The notes: generated by a model not told the origin, from the sequence alone. DNA of 64,000 nt from Streptomyces iconiensis (GCF_028657195.3 NZ_JANCPR020000020.1:1-64000), one strand, 5' to 3'. Shown: positions 8,706-16,668, counted from the stretch's first letter. Numbers and translations: made by a program.

Positions 8706-9826
8706 GCGCCGTCCGTATCGGCCTCGTGGTCAACCCGGTCGCCGGCCTCGGCGGCCGGGTCGGCCTCAAGGGCAGCGACGGCGCCGCCGTACAGACCCGG
8801 GCACTCGCCCTCGGCGCCGTCCCGTGCGCGGGTGAGCGTGCCGCCGTCGCGCTCGCCGAACTGCGGGCGCGGGGCGGCGAGTTCGAGCTGTACACCGCGG
8901 CAGGCCCGATGGGCGCCACCCTCGCGGGAACGGCCTGCCACACCGTTCACCGGCCCCCCGCCGTCACGTCGCCCGACGACACGGTCGCCGCCGTACGCGC
9001 CCTGGTGGCGGCCGGGGTCGGCCTGCTGCTGTTCGCCGGGGGCGACGGCACGGCGCGCGATGTCCTGCGCGCCGTCGGGGACGGCTCGACCCTGCCCGTG
9101 CTCGGTGTCCCCACCGGCGTCAAGATGCACTCCGCCGTGTTCGCCGTGAACCCGCGGGCCGCCGGGGAGGTCGCCGCCGCGTATCTGCGCGGCGGCGTGG
9201 ACGTACGCCGCTGCGAGGTCATGGACCGCGACCCGGAGGCGCTGCGCGCCGGCCGGCTCGCTTCGAGGCTCTACGGCTGGCTGTCCGTCCCGCACGTCCC
9301 CGTACGGGTGCAGTCACGCAAGGCGGGCAGTGCGGCCGTCTCCCCCGAGTCGGCCGGCGGGATCGCGGCGGAGCTGCGTGCCCGGATGTCCCCCGGTTCG
9401 CTCCTCGTCCTCGGGCCCGGCACCACGACCCGGGCCGTGGCGGCTGCGCTGGGCGTTGACGTGTCACCGGACGGCGTCAACGTGCTGGAGACGGGACGCG
9501 GTTCGGCCGCGCTCCTCGCACAGGACGCGAACGCCGACGGCCTGCTCGCCCTCACCCACGCGCGCGAGGCACACCTCGCGCTCACCCCCATCGGCGGCCA
9601 GGGCTTCCTGCTGGGGCGGGGAAACCAGCAGCTCACCCCGGACCTGCTGCGCCGGGTGGGCCCGGCCAGGATGGCGATCGTCTGCACGGAGGCGAAGCTC
9701 GCGGCGCTGGGCGGGCGCCCGCTGCTCGTGGACACGGGGGACGAGGAACTCGACGCTGCCCTCACCGGACACCACCGGGTGATCACAGGACGGCGCACCA
9801 CCACGATGTACCGGCTCGTCAGCTAG
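8702..9826 (+). CDS. AcoX / ATP-NAD kinase-like protein
   Basis: 374 residues in the ATP-NAD kinase/AcoX family. It opens IGLVVNPVAGLGG and carries the nucleotide-binding motif GGDGTARD (about 120-127), then VLGVPTGVKMHSAVFA and LVLGPGTTTRAVA. AcoX proteins are best known from acetoin operons, beside a lipoyl-using decarboxylase, and have no firmly established reaction. Here the neighbour is a PLP decarboxylase homologue. The GTG start overlaps the upstream stop (GTGA), so the three proteins are probably made in matched amounts. NAD phosphorylation or phosphorylation of another metabolite are both possible. Confidence 0.75.
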   Translation: MSAVRIGLVVNPVAGLGGRVGLKGSDGAAVQTRALALGAVPCAGERAAVALAELRARGGEFELYTAAGPMGATLAGTACHTVHRPPAVTSPDDTVAAVRALVAAGVGLLLFAGGDGTARDVLRAVGDGSTLPVLGVPTGVKMHSAVFAVNPRAAGEVAAAYLRGGVDVRRCEVMDRDPEALRAGRLASRLYGWLSVPHVPVRVQSRKAGSAAVSPESAGGIAAELRARMSPGSLLVLGPGTTTRAVAAALGVDVSPDGVNVLETGRGSAALLAQDANADGLLALTHAREAHLALTPIGGQGFLLGRGNQQLTPDLLRRVGPARMAIVCTEAKLAALGGRPLLVDTGDEELDAALTGHHRVITGRRTTTMYRLVS

Positions 9827-9879
9827 CGGCACCGTCAGCCGGCGGCACCGTCAGCCGGCGGCACAGGAAACGTCAGCCG
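9826..9879. repeat. 16-bp tandem repeat after the AcoX-like gene
   Basis: GCGGCACCGTCAGCCG occurs twice in tandem, with a third degenerate copy interrupted by AGGAAA. The first copy starts in the stop codon of the AcoX-like gene. It fills the gap before the SDR gene. Confidence 0.75.
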
Positions 9880-9922
9880 ACACAGCAGTGCGGCACGCAC
9901 ACAGGAAGAACAGGAGCCAGCA

Positions 9923-10669
9923 ATGATCGACCTCACAGGGAAGAGCGCCGTCGTCACGGGAGCCGCCTCCGGGATCGGGCGGGCCACGGCCGGCGTGCTC
10001 GCCGAGCTGGGCGCCCATGTCGTGCTCGCGGACGTGGACAAGGCCGGCGGCGAGGAGGCCGCGAAGGAGACCGGCGGGACGTTCGTGCGCTGCGACGTGT
10101 CACGGCGCGAGGACTGCGAGGCGGTGGTGCGTACCGCCGTGGAGACGTACGGCGGTGTGGACGTGCTCTTCAACAACGCGGGCATCATCCGCCGTTCGAC
10201 GGTCTGCGAGATCACCGAGGAGGACTGGGACCTGGTGATGGCGGTGAACATCAGGTCCGTCATGCTGCTGAGCAGGCTGGTCATACCGTTGATGGCGGAG
10301 AAGGGCGGCGGCAGCATCGTCAACACCGGCTCGGGCTGGGGCATCAAGGGCGGTGGACAGGCGATCTCGTACTGCGCCTCCAAGGGCGCCGTGGTCAACA
10401 TGACCCGGGCCATGGCCATCGACCACGGCCCGCAGAACATCAGGGTCAACTGCGTCTGTCCCGGTGACACGGCAACGGGCATGCTCGCCGACGAGGCCAG
10501 GCAGCTCGGTGAGAGCGCCGACGCGTTCTACGACGACGCGGCGGACCGGCCGCTGGGCCGCATCGGGCAGCCCCGCGACATCGCACAGACGGTCGCCTTC
10601 CTGGCGAGCGACGCCTCCGCCTTCGTCAGCGGCGCCGTCATAGCCGTCGACGGCGCGGGGACCGCCTGA
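9923..10669 (+). CDS. Short-chain dehydrogenase/reductase
   Basis: Classical SDR oxidoreductase of 248 residues. It has the Rossmann glycine motif TGAASGIG (about 12-19), NNAG (about 85-88), a catalytic Ser in NTGSGWG and YCASK, the YxxxK pair. Aspartates at DVD after the second strand (LADVDK) favour NAD(H) over NADP(H). It is preceded by CAGGAG at good spacing and lies 97 bases after the AcoX-like gene on the same strand, so it probably belongs to the same catabolic unit, oxidising or reducing an alcohol/ketone intermediate. Substrate unknown. Confidence 0.88.
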   Translation: MIDLTGKSAVVTGAASGIGRATAGVLAELGAHVVLADVDKAGGEEAAKETGGTFVRCDVSRREDCEAVVRTAVETYGGVDVLFNNAGIIRRSTVCEITEEDWDLVMAVNIRSVMLLSRLVIPLMAEKGGGSIVNTGSGWGIKGGGQAISYCASKGAVVNMTRAMAIDHGPQNIRVNCVCPGDTATGMLADEARQLGESADAFYDDAADRPLGRIGQPRDIAQTVAFLASDASAFVSGAVIAVDGAGTA

Positions 10670-10699
10670 CCGCCCGAACGGAGCCGCCACGAGCTGACG

Positions 10700-10705
10700 G
10701 ATAAT
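10700..10705 (+). promoter_or_regulatory. Candidate -10 box of the GntR gene
   Basis: GATAAT lies 37 bases before the GntR start in an otherwise GC-rich gap. No convincing -35 was found at the standard spacing. Confidence 0.35.
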
Positions 10706-10742
10706 CGGGGGACCGAACGAGACCGAGAAGGGGACGCTTCAG

Positions 10743-11396
10743 ATGGGTATCGAGCGGCGGCCACTGCGCGAGCAGGTGAAGGACGAGATCCTGGAGTTGC
10801 TCGGACAGGGGCGGCTCGACGCGGGCGAGCCGATCAATGAGATCCAGCTCGCCGAGGAGGTCGGCGTGAGCCGGACCCCGCTGCGTGAGGCGCTGATCTC
10901 CCTCGAACGCGAGGGGATCATCACCAGCGAACGCGGCAAGGGGTTCAGGTTCGCGCCGATCGGCGCCCGGGAGCTGCGGGATGTCACGGCGATCCTGATC
11001 TCGCTGGAGTCGCTGGCGCTGGAGCTGTCACCCCCGGAGCACCTGGCGACGATCGCGCCCAGGCTGCTGGAGGAGGCCCGCGCCTTCTCCGCGCCGCAGG
11101 CCCCGCACGGCACGATCGAGCGGCACGACGACGCCTGGCACGACCTGCTGCTCTCCGGCTGCCCCAACGAGCGGCTGATGGACATGATCGCGTCGTTGAA
11201 GCTGACGCTGCACCGCTACGAGCGGGTGCTCGTGCCCGACGAGGAGATACTGCAGCGGGCAGCCGAGGAGCATGAGCTGATCGCCCAGCACCTCCAGGCG
11301 GGCCGCCTCGGCGAGGCGGTCGTGGCACTCAAGGCCAACTGGACGGGCGGCATGAACCGCATCCTGGAGCGGCTGACCCCCGCGGAGAACGTGTGA
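10743..11396 (+). CDS. GntR-family transcriptional regulator (FCD type)
   Basis: 217 residues. The N-terminal winged helix-turn-helix reads LREQVKDEILELL, INEIQLAEEVGVSRTPLREALISLEREG and RGKGFRFAPI (residues 5-70). The rest is all-helical with His residues suited to the FCD ligand/metal-binding domain (for example IERHDDAWHDLLLSGCPN). It is the last gene of the cluster and its likely specific regulator. The palindromes at 5505-5518 and 5560-5643 are its most plausible targets, which would let it control the divergent sugar operon as well. The effector is probably the pathway substrate. Confidence 0.88.
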   Translation: MGIERRPLREQVKDEILELLGQGRLDAGEPINEIQLAEEVGVSRTPLREALISLEREGIITSERGKGFRFAPIGARELRDVTAILISLESLALELSPPEHLATIAPRLLEEARAFSAPQAPHGTIERHDDAWHDLLLSGCPNERLMDMIASLKLTLHRYERVLVPDEEILQRAAEEHELIAQHLQAGRLGEAVVALKANWTGGMNRILERLTPAENV

Positions 11397-11417
11397 GCTG
11401 AACGCACCGCGCGCCGC

Positions 11418-11437
11418 GCGCCGCCCCGAAGCGGCGC
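11418..11437 (+). terminator. Hairpin terminator after the GntR gene
   Basis: A perfect 7-bp stem GCGCCGC/GCGGCGC with loop CCCGAA starts 22 bases after the stop codon. There is no U-tract, as is common in Streptomyces. It separates the cluster from the phosphatase gene. Confidence 0.5.
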
Positions 11438-11507
11438 GGCCGAGCGTGTGTCGTCGCGGCTGGTGGGAGGGGTGCGGGCCAGGATGGTCAGGTCCCATCG
11501 CCGCACC

Positions 11508-11513
11508 TAGGAT
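11508..11513 (+). promoter_or_regulatory. Leaderless-type -10 box (TAGGAT)
   Basis: TAGGAT ends seven bases before the phosphatase ATG and there is no ribosome-binding site between them. Transcription would begin at or very near the start codon. Confidence 0.5.
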
Positions 11514-11520
11514 CGCCCTG

Positions 11521-12660
11521 ATGGCCAAGCGCACGCCGAAGTCGAACCGCTCGCAGGGCCGGCCGAAGCAGCTGTCCCTCCGTGTCTTCCTGCTGTGGGG
11601 GGTCGGACTCTCGGCGCTCGTTCTCGGGCTCAGTCTGCTGGCCGGTTCCGAGGCGCGGCTGCTCGGCCTGCTGATCTTCTTTCCCGCCATCGCGGCGAGC
11701 GTGGGCACCGTACGGCAGACCGTCGCCGCCTCCACCTGGACGGCACTGGCCGCGCTCGGATCGGTGATCCGCGCCCCCACGCCTCACCCCATGGAGGGCG
11801 TGCTGGTCGTCCTGCTCACCGTGGTGTTCGGGGCGATGGCGGTGTACGGGTGCCACTGGCGGGTGGCGCGCGAGACGGAGCTGGTACGGCTGCGGTCGAC
11901 GGCAGCCGTGATCCAGCAGCACATCCTGCACCCGCTCCCCGAACTGACCGCGTGGGTGCTGGTCGACGGGGTCTACGAACCGGTGCACGAGGACAAGCTG
12001 TTCGGCGGGGACATCTACGACGTGGCCGACACCCCCTACGGAACGCGGGTGCTCATCGGCGACGTACAGGGCAAGGGCCTGTCGGCCGTGGGCATCGGCT
12101 TCGCCGTCCTCGGCTCCTTCCGCGAGGCGGCACACCGGGAGCCGACCCTGGCAGGGCTGGTGGAGGCGCTGGAGACCTCCGTCGTACGGGACAACGCCTA
12201 CGCGCACCAGGCGGGCGAGCCGGAGCGGTTCGTCACGGCGCTCATCCTGTGCATCAACGGCCCCGAGTCGGCGCAGGCCGTCAACTGCGGCCACCTCGCG
12301 CCGTATCTGCTGGGCCCGACGGGAACCGAGCGTGGACAGGTGAGGCTGAACCCGACGAGCGTGCCGCTGGGCCTCGCCTCGCTGATCGAGGAGCCGCGCG
12401 GCATCGCCTCGTTCGACTTCCCGTCCGGGTCGACGCTGCTGCTGTACACCGACGGGCTGAGCGAGGCACGCAACAAGGACGGCGCGTTCTATCCGCTGGA
12501 GCGGCGACTGGCCGACCTGGCGCCGGTCCACAGGACACCGGCCTCCCTCACCCACGCGATCCGCGACGACGTACGCAGCTTCACCCGCACCCAGCAGCAG
12601 GACGACATCGCCATCCTCGCGCTGCGGCACGCGCCGGACCTGGGACGCCCCGGGAACTGA
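11521..12660 (+). CDS. Membrane-anchored PP2C (SpoIIE-type) phosphatase
   Basis: 379 residues. Three hydrophobic segments in the first 115 residues anchor the protein. The cytoplasmic remainder is a PPM/SpoIIE-type Ser/Thr phosphatase domain: metal-binding Asp in FGGDIYDV and GDVQGKG, NCGHLAPYLL, then LYTDGLSEARNKDGAFYP and QQDDIAILAL. Such proteins usually act on anti-sigma-factor antagonists, but no such partner is adjacent. The ATG at 11521 is chosen because of the leaderless -10 box before it; the longer frame would cover that promoter. Flanked by a terminator upstream and a non-coding stretch downstream, so monocistronic. Confidence 0.88.
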   Translation: MAKRTPKSNRSQGRPKQLSLRVFLLWGVGLSALVLGLSLLAGSEARLLGLLIFFPAIAASVGTVRQTVAASTWTALAALGSVIRAPTPHPMEGVLVVLLTVVFGAMAVYGCHWRVARETELVRLRSTAAVIQQHILHPLPELTAWVLVDGVYEPVHEDKLFGGDIYDVADTPYGTRVLIGDVQGKGLSAVGIGFAVLGSFREAAHREPTLAGLVEALETSVVRDNAYAHQAGEPERFVTALILCINGPESAQAVNCGHLAPYLLGPTGTERGQVRLNPTSVPLGLASLIEEPRGIASFDFPSGSTLLLYTDGLSEARNKDGAFYPLERRLADLAPVHRTPASLTHAIRDDVRSFTRTQQQDDIAILALRHAPDLGRPGN

Positions 12661-13018
12661 CGGCGAGGACGACGGACGGCTCACGGAGAAGGACAGGCGG
12701 GGACACGGGGGTTCCGGTGGTGATGGCCTCGCTGGACGAGGGCGGCTGCGACCACGGGGGCCCGGCCGCGCGGATCGCCACGGCCGGCGAGGCCGCTGCC
12801 TGGACACCGCGCCGCGTCAGGCGCTCTTGGGCGGCGGGTGACCTCCACTTCCCCGCCGCCCGGACCACAGGGCCGCGCTACGGCTTGCGGCCGACGCCGC
12901 CGTACGCGTCCACGGGGGCCGCGTTCATCGACGTAGTACCAAGCGGCACTCGGACCGGAGACCACCTTGCCCAGATAATGCCGGTAATTCGTGGGGCACC
13001 TCATGAATTCTGCCCGTG
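12661..13018. other. Gene-poor stretch containing a gene remnant
   Basis: No credible complete gene is seen. It holds copy 1 of a direct repeat (12807-12924). To its right, on the minus strand, a short open frame begins MRCPTNYRHYLGKVV at 13005 and runs into the repeat. Its amino acids look protein-like for about 30 residues and then lose sense, as expected for a gene cut by recombination. Confidence 0.5.
12807..12924 (-). pseudogene. Remnant of a DUF574 methyltransferase 3' end (direct repeat copy 1)
   Basis: 12877-12924 is identical over 48 bases to 14461-14508, the last codons and stop of the intact DUF574 methyltransferase. 12807-12835 matches 14400-14428 over 29 bases. Read on the minus strand this copy still encodes the C-terminal residues (PVDAYGGVGRKP, stop), but the rest of the gene is absent. 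The repeat pair encloses the XRE/DUF397 module. Confidence 0.7.
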
Positions 13019-13195
13019 TTAAGGGTGGACCCGCCACTTGTGCCGGGTGAGTTTCACATTCTCATCGGTGGCCGCGCTGTAATCGCGACGATAGAAGGCA
13101 GCTTCCCGTTCCTGGGCGAACTCGTCACAGGCGGGGCAGCCGGGCACGCCTTCGGGCCAGCTCGGGGACTTCGTCGTCGCGCACACGTTCTCCAT
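13019..13195 (-). CDS. Small CxxC hypothetical protein
   Basis: A 58-residue frame starting at ATG 13195. It begins MENVCATTKSPSWPEG and contains GCPACDEF followed by a charged helix and TDENVKLTRHKWRVHP. The CPAC pair plus earlier and later Cys/His residues could bind zinc, but I recall this only as a family of small actinobacterial proteins often found beside XRE/DUF397 genes, without known function. It is divergent from the XRE gene and 121 bases from it. TTGACA on the minus strand (13231-13236) could be a -35. Codon use is less GC-extreme than its neighbours. Real but unstudied is my judgement. Confidence 0.55.
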   Translation of the reverse strand: MENVCATTKSPSWPEGVPGCPACDEFAQEREAAFYRRDYSAATDENVKLTRHKWRVHP

Positions 13196-13316
13196 TTCCA
13201 GGTCCGTTCCATGCCGGCGTCGGGGGTGCGTGTCAAGGCTGCAACGCGATCCGACGTGCTGAACAGCGTGCCGATGTAGGGTTTTTGCGGATTCCTACGG
13301 AGAAGGGAAGGGGCGG

Positions 13317-14192
13317 GTGGACCAAGCGAGCAGCAGGGCCAATCCCCTGCAAGGGATGACCAGTCGTGCCCCGAGCGCATTGGGGTTCTTGACGCTGAAG
13401 TTGGAGGAACTGCGTAAGGAACGGGGCCTCTCCTTCGAGGCGCTTGGCAAGCAGATCGGCTATGACCGTGCCGACCTGCACAAGCTGGAGAAGGGCACGA
13501 AACTCTGCTCCACGTACGTGATCGGAAAACTCGACGGGTTCTACGGAACCGGTGACATGTTGAGCATGCTGTACGAACTGGCCAAGAAAGAGGGCCTGCT
13601 CGACACCTACAACGCGTACAGAAGGTTGGAGGGCAGCGCCGCCGTCCTACATCAGTACGCGATGGGGAGCATGCCGGGGTTGCTCCAGACGGAGGCGTAT
13701 ACCCGCACTCTGCTTCGAACGGCTCCCGCCTGGGACGAGCGGGAGGTGGAGGCGACGGTCGCGGACCGGAGCAACCGTCAGCAGCGGCTCACTGGACCAG
13801 AGCCGGTGCACTACCGGGCCATCCTGGATGAGTCGTGCCTGCGCCGGATGCCGGCGGCTGACGGCTCGGAGGAGATCCGGGCAGGGCAACTCGCACGCCT
13901 TGTGGAAGTGGCGCAGTTGCCGAACGTCGCGATCGAAGTCCTGCCGTACGCTGCGGGGCTCCACAACCTGATGGACAGCAATCTGATTCTGCTGTGGCAG
14001 CCTGCCGGGCAGCATCACGCGTACCAGGAGAGCAGCCACTCAGCGCGACTGGTGGAGGAAGCGAAAGCCGTGGCTGAACTGCGGCTGTCCTACGATGCTT
14101 TGAGAAACGCGACGCTCCGGCCCGGTGAGTCGCTGGAGTTCCTGCGACAGATGGAGGCATGTACGACATGCTCATCCCCCGACCCGACCTGA
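13317..14192 (+). CDS. Scr1-type XRE regulator with DUF5753 domain
   Basis: 291 residues from a GTG preceded by GAAGGGAAGGGG. The N-terminal helix-turn-helix contains LEELRKERGLSFEALGKQIG and RADLHKLEKGTK (about 27-65). The C-terminal DUF5753/Scr1 domain reads PGLLQTEAYTRTLL, VADRSNRQQRLTG, ILDESCLRR and VLPYAAGLHNLMD in the usual order. Such regulators are numerous in Streptomyces and nearly always pair with a DUF397 gene, often considered an antitoxin-like or anti-regulator pair (Bald-A/Bald-B type is one comparison). The pair sits between the two copies of the methyltransferase-end repeat. Confidence 0.9.
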   Translation: MDQASSRANPLQGMTSRAPSALGFLTLKLEELRKERGLSFEALGKQIGYDRADLHKLEKGTKLCSTYVIGKLDGFYGTGDMLSMLYELAKKEGLLDTYNAYRRLEGSAAVLHQYAMGSMPGLLQTEAYTRTLLRTAPAWDEREVEATVADRSNRQQRLTGPEPVHYRAILDESCLRRMPAADGSEEIRAGQLARLVEVAQLPNVAIEVLPYAAGLHNLMDSNLILLWQPAGQHHAYQESSHSARLVEEAKAVAELRLSYDALRNATLRPGESLEFLRQMEACTTCSSPDPT

Positions 14193-14365
14193 CCGCCGCA
14201 CAGTGGCGGAAGTCCAGCTACAGCAACGCCCAGGGGGCCGAGTGCGTGGAAGTCGCCGACGGCTTCCCCGGCGTTGTTCCCGTCCGCGACAGCAAAGTCC
14301 CGCACGGGCCTGCACTGATCATCCCGTCGGCAGCGTGGTCCGCGTTCGTGGAGTCTGTGAAGTAG
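14168..14365 (+). CDS. DUF397 protein
   Basis: 65 residues starting MLIPRPDLT, with the family core WRKSSYSNAQGAECVEVADG and RDSKVPHGPALIIPSAAW. DUF397 proteins partner Scr1-type XRE regulators, as here, and probably modulate them directly. The start at 14168 is preferred over the ATG at 14159 because GGAGG at 14153-14157 is too close to the latter. Either start overlaps the end of the XRE gene, so translation is coupled. Confidence 0.85.
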   Translation: MLIPRPDLTAAQWRKSSYSNAQGAECVEVADGFPGVVPVRDSKVPHGPALIIPSAAWSAFVESVK

Positions 14366-14399
14366 CCGAACCCGTTGCCTGCCAGCACGTCGTCGGACG

Positions 14400-14508
14400 C
14401 CGCGCCGCGTCAGGCGCTCTTGGGCGGCGCCGGGTGACCGTCGCCGCCCCGCACGCCCGGGCTACGGCTTGCGGCCGACGCCGCCGTACGCGTCCACGGG
14501 GGCCGCGT
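14400..14508. repeat. Direct repeat copy 2 (methyltransferase 3' end)
   Basis: Matches 12807-12924 in two blocks (29 of 29 and 48 of 48 bases identical) around a diverged centre. It covers the last 15 codons of the DUF574 methyltransferase and its downstream flank. Spacing between copies is about 1.59 kb. Confidence 0.8.
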
Positions 14509-15274
14509 CCGTGAGGGGGGCCACCTCGCGTCGCCAGTCGGGGCAGGGGACGACGCCGGGTTCCACCAGTTCGAGGCCCTCGAAGTAGCCGGCCATCTGC
14601 TCGGGTGTGCGCAGGTGGTAGACGACGCCGCCGCCCTCGTTGTCCTCGTTGTGCGCCTGCTGGGCCTCCAGCAGCTCCGCGTTGGTTGCCGTGCCGTCGC
14701 AGACCAGCAGGTAACTGCCGGAGGGCAGCGCATTGAGCAGGTCGGCGACGATGGCGCGGGCCTCCTCGTAGTCGGCGACGTGTCCGAGGATGCCGCTGAG
14801 AATGAGCGCGACGGGGCGCTCGAAGTCGAGGGTCCTGCGGGCCCGTTGGAGGATGGTGGCCGGGGCGCGCAGATCGGCGTCGAGGTAGTCGGTCACGCCG
14901 TCGGGGTGGCTGGTCAGCAGCGCGTGCGCGTGCAGCAGCACCAGCGGGTCGTTGTCCACGTAGACGATGCGCGCCGCGGGATTGACCCGCTGGGCGACCT
15001 GGTGGGTGTTGTCGACGGTCGGCAGGCCCGTGCCGACGTCGAGGAACTGGTCGATCCCCGCCTCGCCCGCCAGGTGGCGGATGGCGCGCGCGAGGAAGTG
15101 GCGGAAGGCCCGTGCGTTGTCGACGATGCCGGGGAACGCCTCGCGGAACTGTTCCCCCGCGACGCGGTCCACCTCGTAGTGGTCCTTGCCGCCGAGCCAG
15201 TAGTTCCAGATCCGGGCCGAGTGCGGCTCGGTGGTGCTGATCTGTGCCGACTGCTCGTCGTGAGCGTCTGTCAT
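14462..15274 (-). CDS. DUF574 SAM-dependent methyltransferase
   Basis: 270 residues. Family hallmarks are SARIWNYWLGGKDHYEVDR near the N-terminus, the SAM-binding motif FLDVGTGLPT, VYVDNDPLVLLHA, YLDADLRAP and ALILSGILGHV. These cytoplasmic proteins are very common in Streptomyces, frequently beside DUF397/XRE genes as here, and their methyl acceptor is unknown. The ATG at 15274 precedes the conserved region by about 15 residues. Its 3' end is duplicated at 12807-12924. Confidence 0.9.
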   Translation of the reverse strand: MTDAHDEQSAQISTTEPHSARIWNYWLGGKDHYEVDRVAGEQFREAFPGIVDNARAFRHFLARAIRHLAGEAGIDQFLDVGTGLPTVDNTHQVAQRVNPAARIVYVDNDPLVLLHAHALLTSHPDGVTDYLDADLRAPATILQRARRTLDFERPVALILSGILGHVADYEEARAIVADLLNALPSGSYLLVCDGTATNAELLEAQQAHNEDNEGGGVVYHLRTPEQMAGYFEGLELVEPGVVPCPDWRREVAPLTDAAPVDAYGGVGRKP

Positions 15275-15496
15275 GGGAACTCCGCGCGTCGGGCCTGCTG
15301 TTGCCGCCGCCCAACCTAGCGAACGGCCCCGGGGGAGTTCGCACGGGTGTGCCTCCACCCCGGCGCACGCGGCGGCCCGCGGGCAGCGGTGCGGCATCGG
15401 CAGCACGCGGTGCGGCATCGGCGGCAACGGGGCGTCCGGTCGGGAACCGTGGCCTGACAGGGTCGCGTCCCCCGGGAGACCGTCGAAAGGACGCCC

Positions 15497-16438
15497 ATGA
15501 GGATCGACGCACGCCGCCCGGACGGGCGGTCGCCGTACGGCAGGCCGCTGAGGCCGTACACGCCGATGCGGCGACGGCTGCGTGAGGACGAATGGCCGCC
15601 ACTGGGCGAGGTGTTGCGCGGGCGGCGGGAGCAGATACCCCGCGGGCTGCTGCTGGTGCTGCTCCTCCCGTGCCTGTGGTGGCTGACCGTGCCTCTGCTG
15701 GCCGGGTACCAACTGGCCCGCCCGGCCCGCCGTATGGCGCGACGGATCTTCCCCGTACACCCGGCAGGGCACGTCGAGGACACGGCGGTGCGCCGGGTGC
15801 AGCGGGTGCGGGCCTGGGTGGCCCTCGGCATGTCGGTGGTGCTGCTCGTCGGGTTCGGTGGCTGGCAGGACGTGGGGGACGCACAGGCGCAGCTCCTGCA
15901 ACGGCTGGTGCTCGCGCCGTGGTTGGCGCTGCTGAGTGCGGCGGTGGTGATGGCGGTGTTCTTCTGCGTGGCCAGGCCCGGGACGCGGCGGGCCATGCGG
16001 ACGCGGTTGCGGCCGGCCGGCCGGTCGGCCCTGTGGTACTTCGGCGCCTGGGCGCTGGTGCCGCTGCTGTTCATGGCGGCGGCCAAGGGGACGGCTCTGC
16101 TGCCCAACAGCTTCATCGGGAAGTCAGGGCTGCTGCTCATGGTGGTCGTGATGTTCGTGAGCTTCGCGTTCTGGGCGCCGTTCTGGGGGGTGATCTTCTT
16201 CCTCTGCTTCGCCTCCGCTCCGGCGCTGCGCCATGCCTTCAACCTGACCGCCGTGCACGCGGCGCTGCCCGCGCTGGTCACCTCCGTCCTGGTCTGGATT
16301 TTCGCCTTCCTCGGCCTGTCGACGGGCGGTCTGCCGCCGGGCCCGGTGCCGCTCGCGGTCGGTGCGCTCCTCGGTGGCCCGGTGTCGGTGACAGCGGTGG
16401 CCTGGTGGGAGATCCACCGGCTGCGGCAGCGGAGTTAG
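15497..16438 (+). CDS. Hypothetical multi-pass membrane protein
   Basis: 313 residues. A basic cytoplasmic N-terminus of about 50 residues (RPDGRSPYGRPLRPYTP) is followed by about six or seven hydrophobic helices (LLLVLLLPCLWWLTVPLLAG, WVALGMSVVLLVGFGGW, LLLMVVVMFVSFAFWAPFWG and others) and a short polar tail. I do not recognise the family and see no catalytic motif. It is preceded by GGGAG at about 15475 and stands alone between the methyltransferase (divergent) and the ligase gene. Its stop codon lies inside a dispersed repeat. Confidence 0.75.
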   Translation: MRIDARRPDGRSPYGRPLRPYTPMRRRLREDEWPPLGEVLRGRREQIPRGLLLVLLLPCLWWLTVPLLAGYQLARPARRMARRIFPVHPAGHVEDTAVRRVQRVRAWVALGMSVVLLVGFGGWQDVGDAQAQLLQRLVLAPWLALLSAAVVMAVFFCVARPGTRRAMRTRLRPAGRSALWYFGAWALVPLLFMAAAKGTALLPNSFIGKSGLLLMVVVMFVSFAFWAPFWGVIFFLCFASAPALRHAFNLTAVHAALPALVTSVLVWIFAFLGLSTGGLPPGPVPLAVGALLGGPVSVTAVAWWEIHRLRQRS

Positions 16439-16466
16439 GGCCCTTCTGACGGAACGTGCCGGGCTC
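16435..16466 (+). repeat. Dispersed 3'-end repeat (TTAGGGCCCTTCTGACGG type)
   Basis: Begins at the TAG stop of the membrane protein and reads TTAGGGCCCTTCTGACGGA, then a variable pair of bases and TGCCGGGCTC. Related copies start at the stops of the genes ending at 23854 and 39168. The GGGCCC core is palindromic. Confidence 0.7.
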
Positions 16467-16484
16467 GCCGCCGCGCGGCTCCGT

Positions 16485-16536
16485 GTCCCGCGGGTCTGCA
16501 CCCCGCGGGTCTGCACCCCGCGGCTCTGCACCCTGC
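16485..16536. repeat. Tandem CCCGCGGGTCTGCAC repeat
   Basis: Three and a half copies of a 15-base unit, slightly degenerate, in the gap before the ligase gene. The open frame that crosses it (RGSAPRGSAP) is extended 5' of the real start and is not thought to be translated. Confidence 0.65.
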
Positions 16537-16668
16537 GGCGGGCGCACAGCCCCGAAGCGGCGCGCCGGCACCACCGGGGTCAGCGGTGCAGCGGTGCCTG
16601 ACCAGGACCCCACGGGCACCAGCAGACATCAACGGGCAGGACGGCAACGGGCGTGCGAGGCTGCGGGT

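Noticed and set aside
9826..9922. Small RNA or terminator in the repeat gap
   Set aside because: The repeated GCGGCACCGTCAGCCG units do not form a strong self-contained hairpin and the SDR gene continues in the same direction.
12681..13037. 118-codon minus-strand frame over the methyltransferase remnant
   Set aside because: Only its first 30 residues look protein-like; the rest reads the repeat in a different frame from the true gene end. Treated as a remnant.
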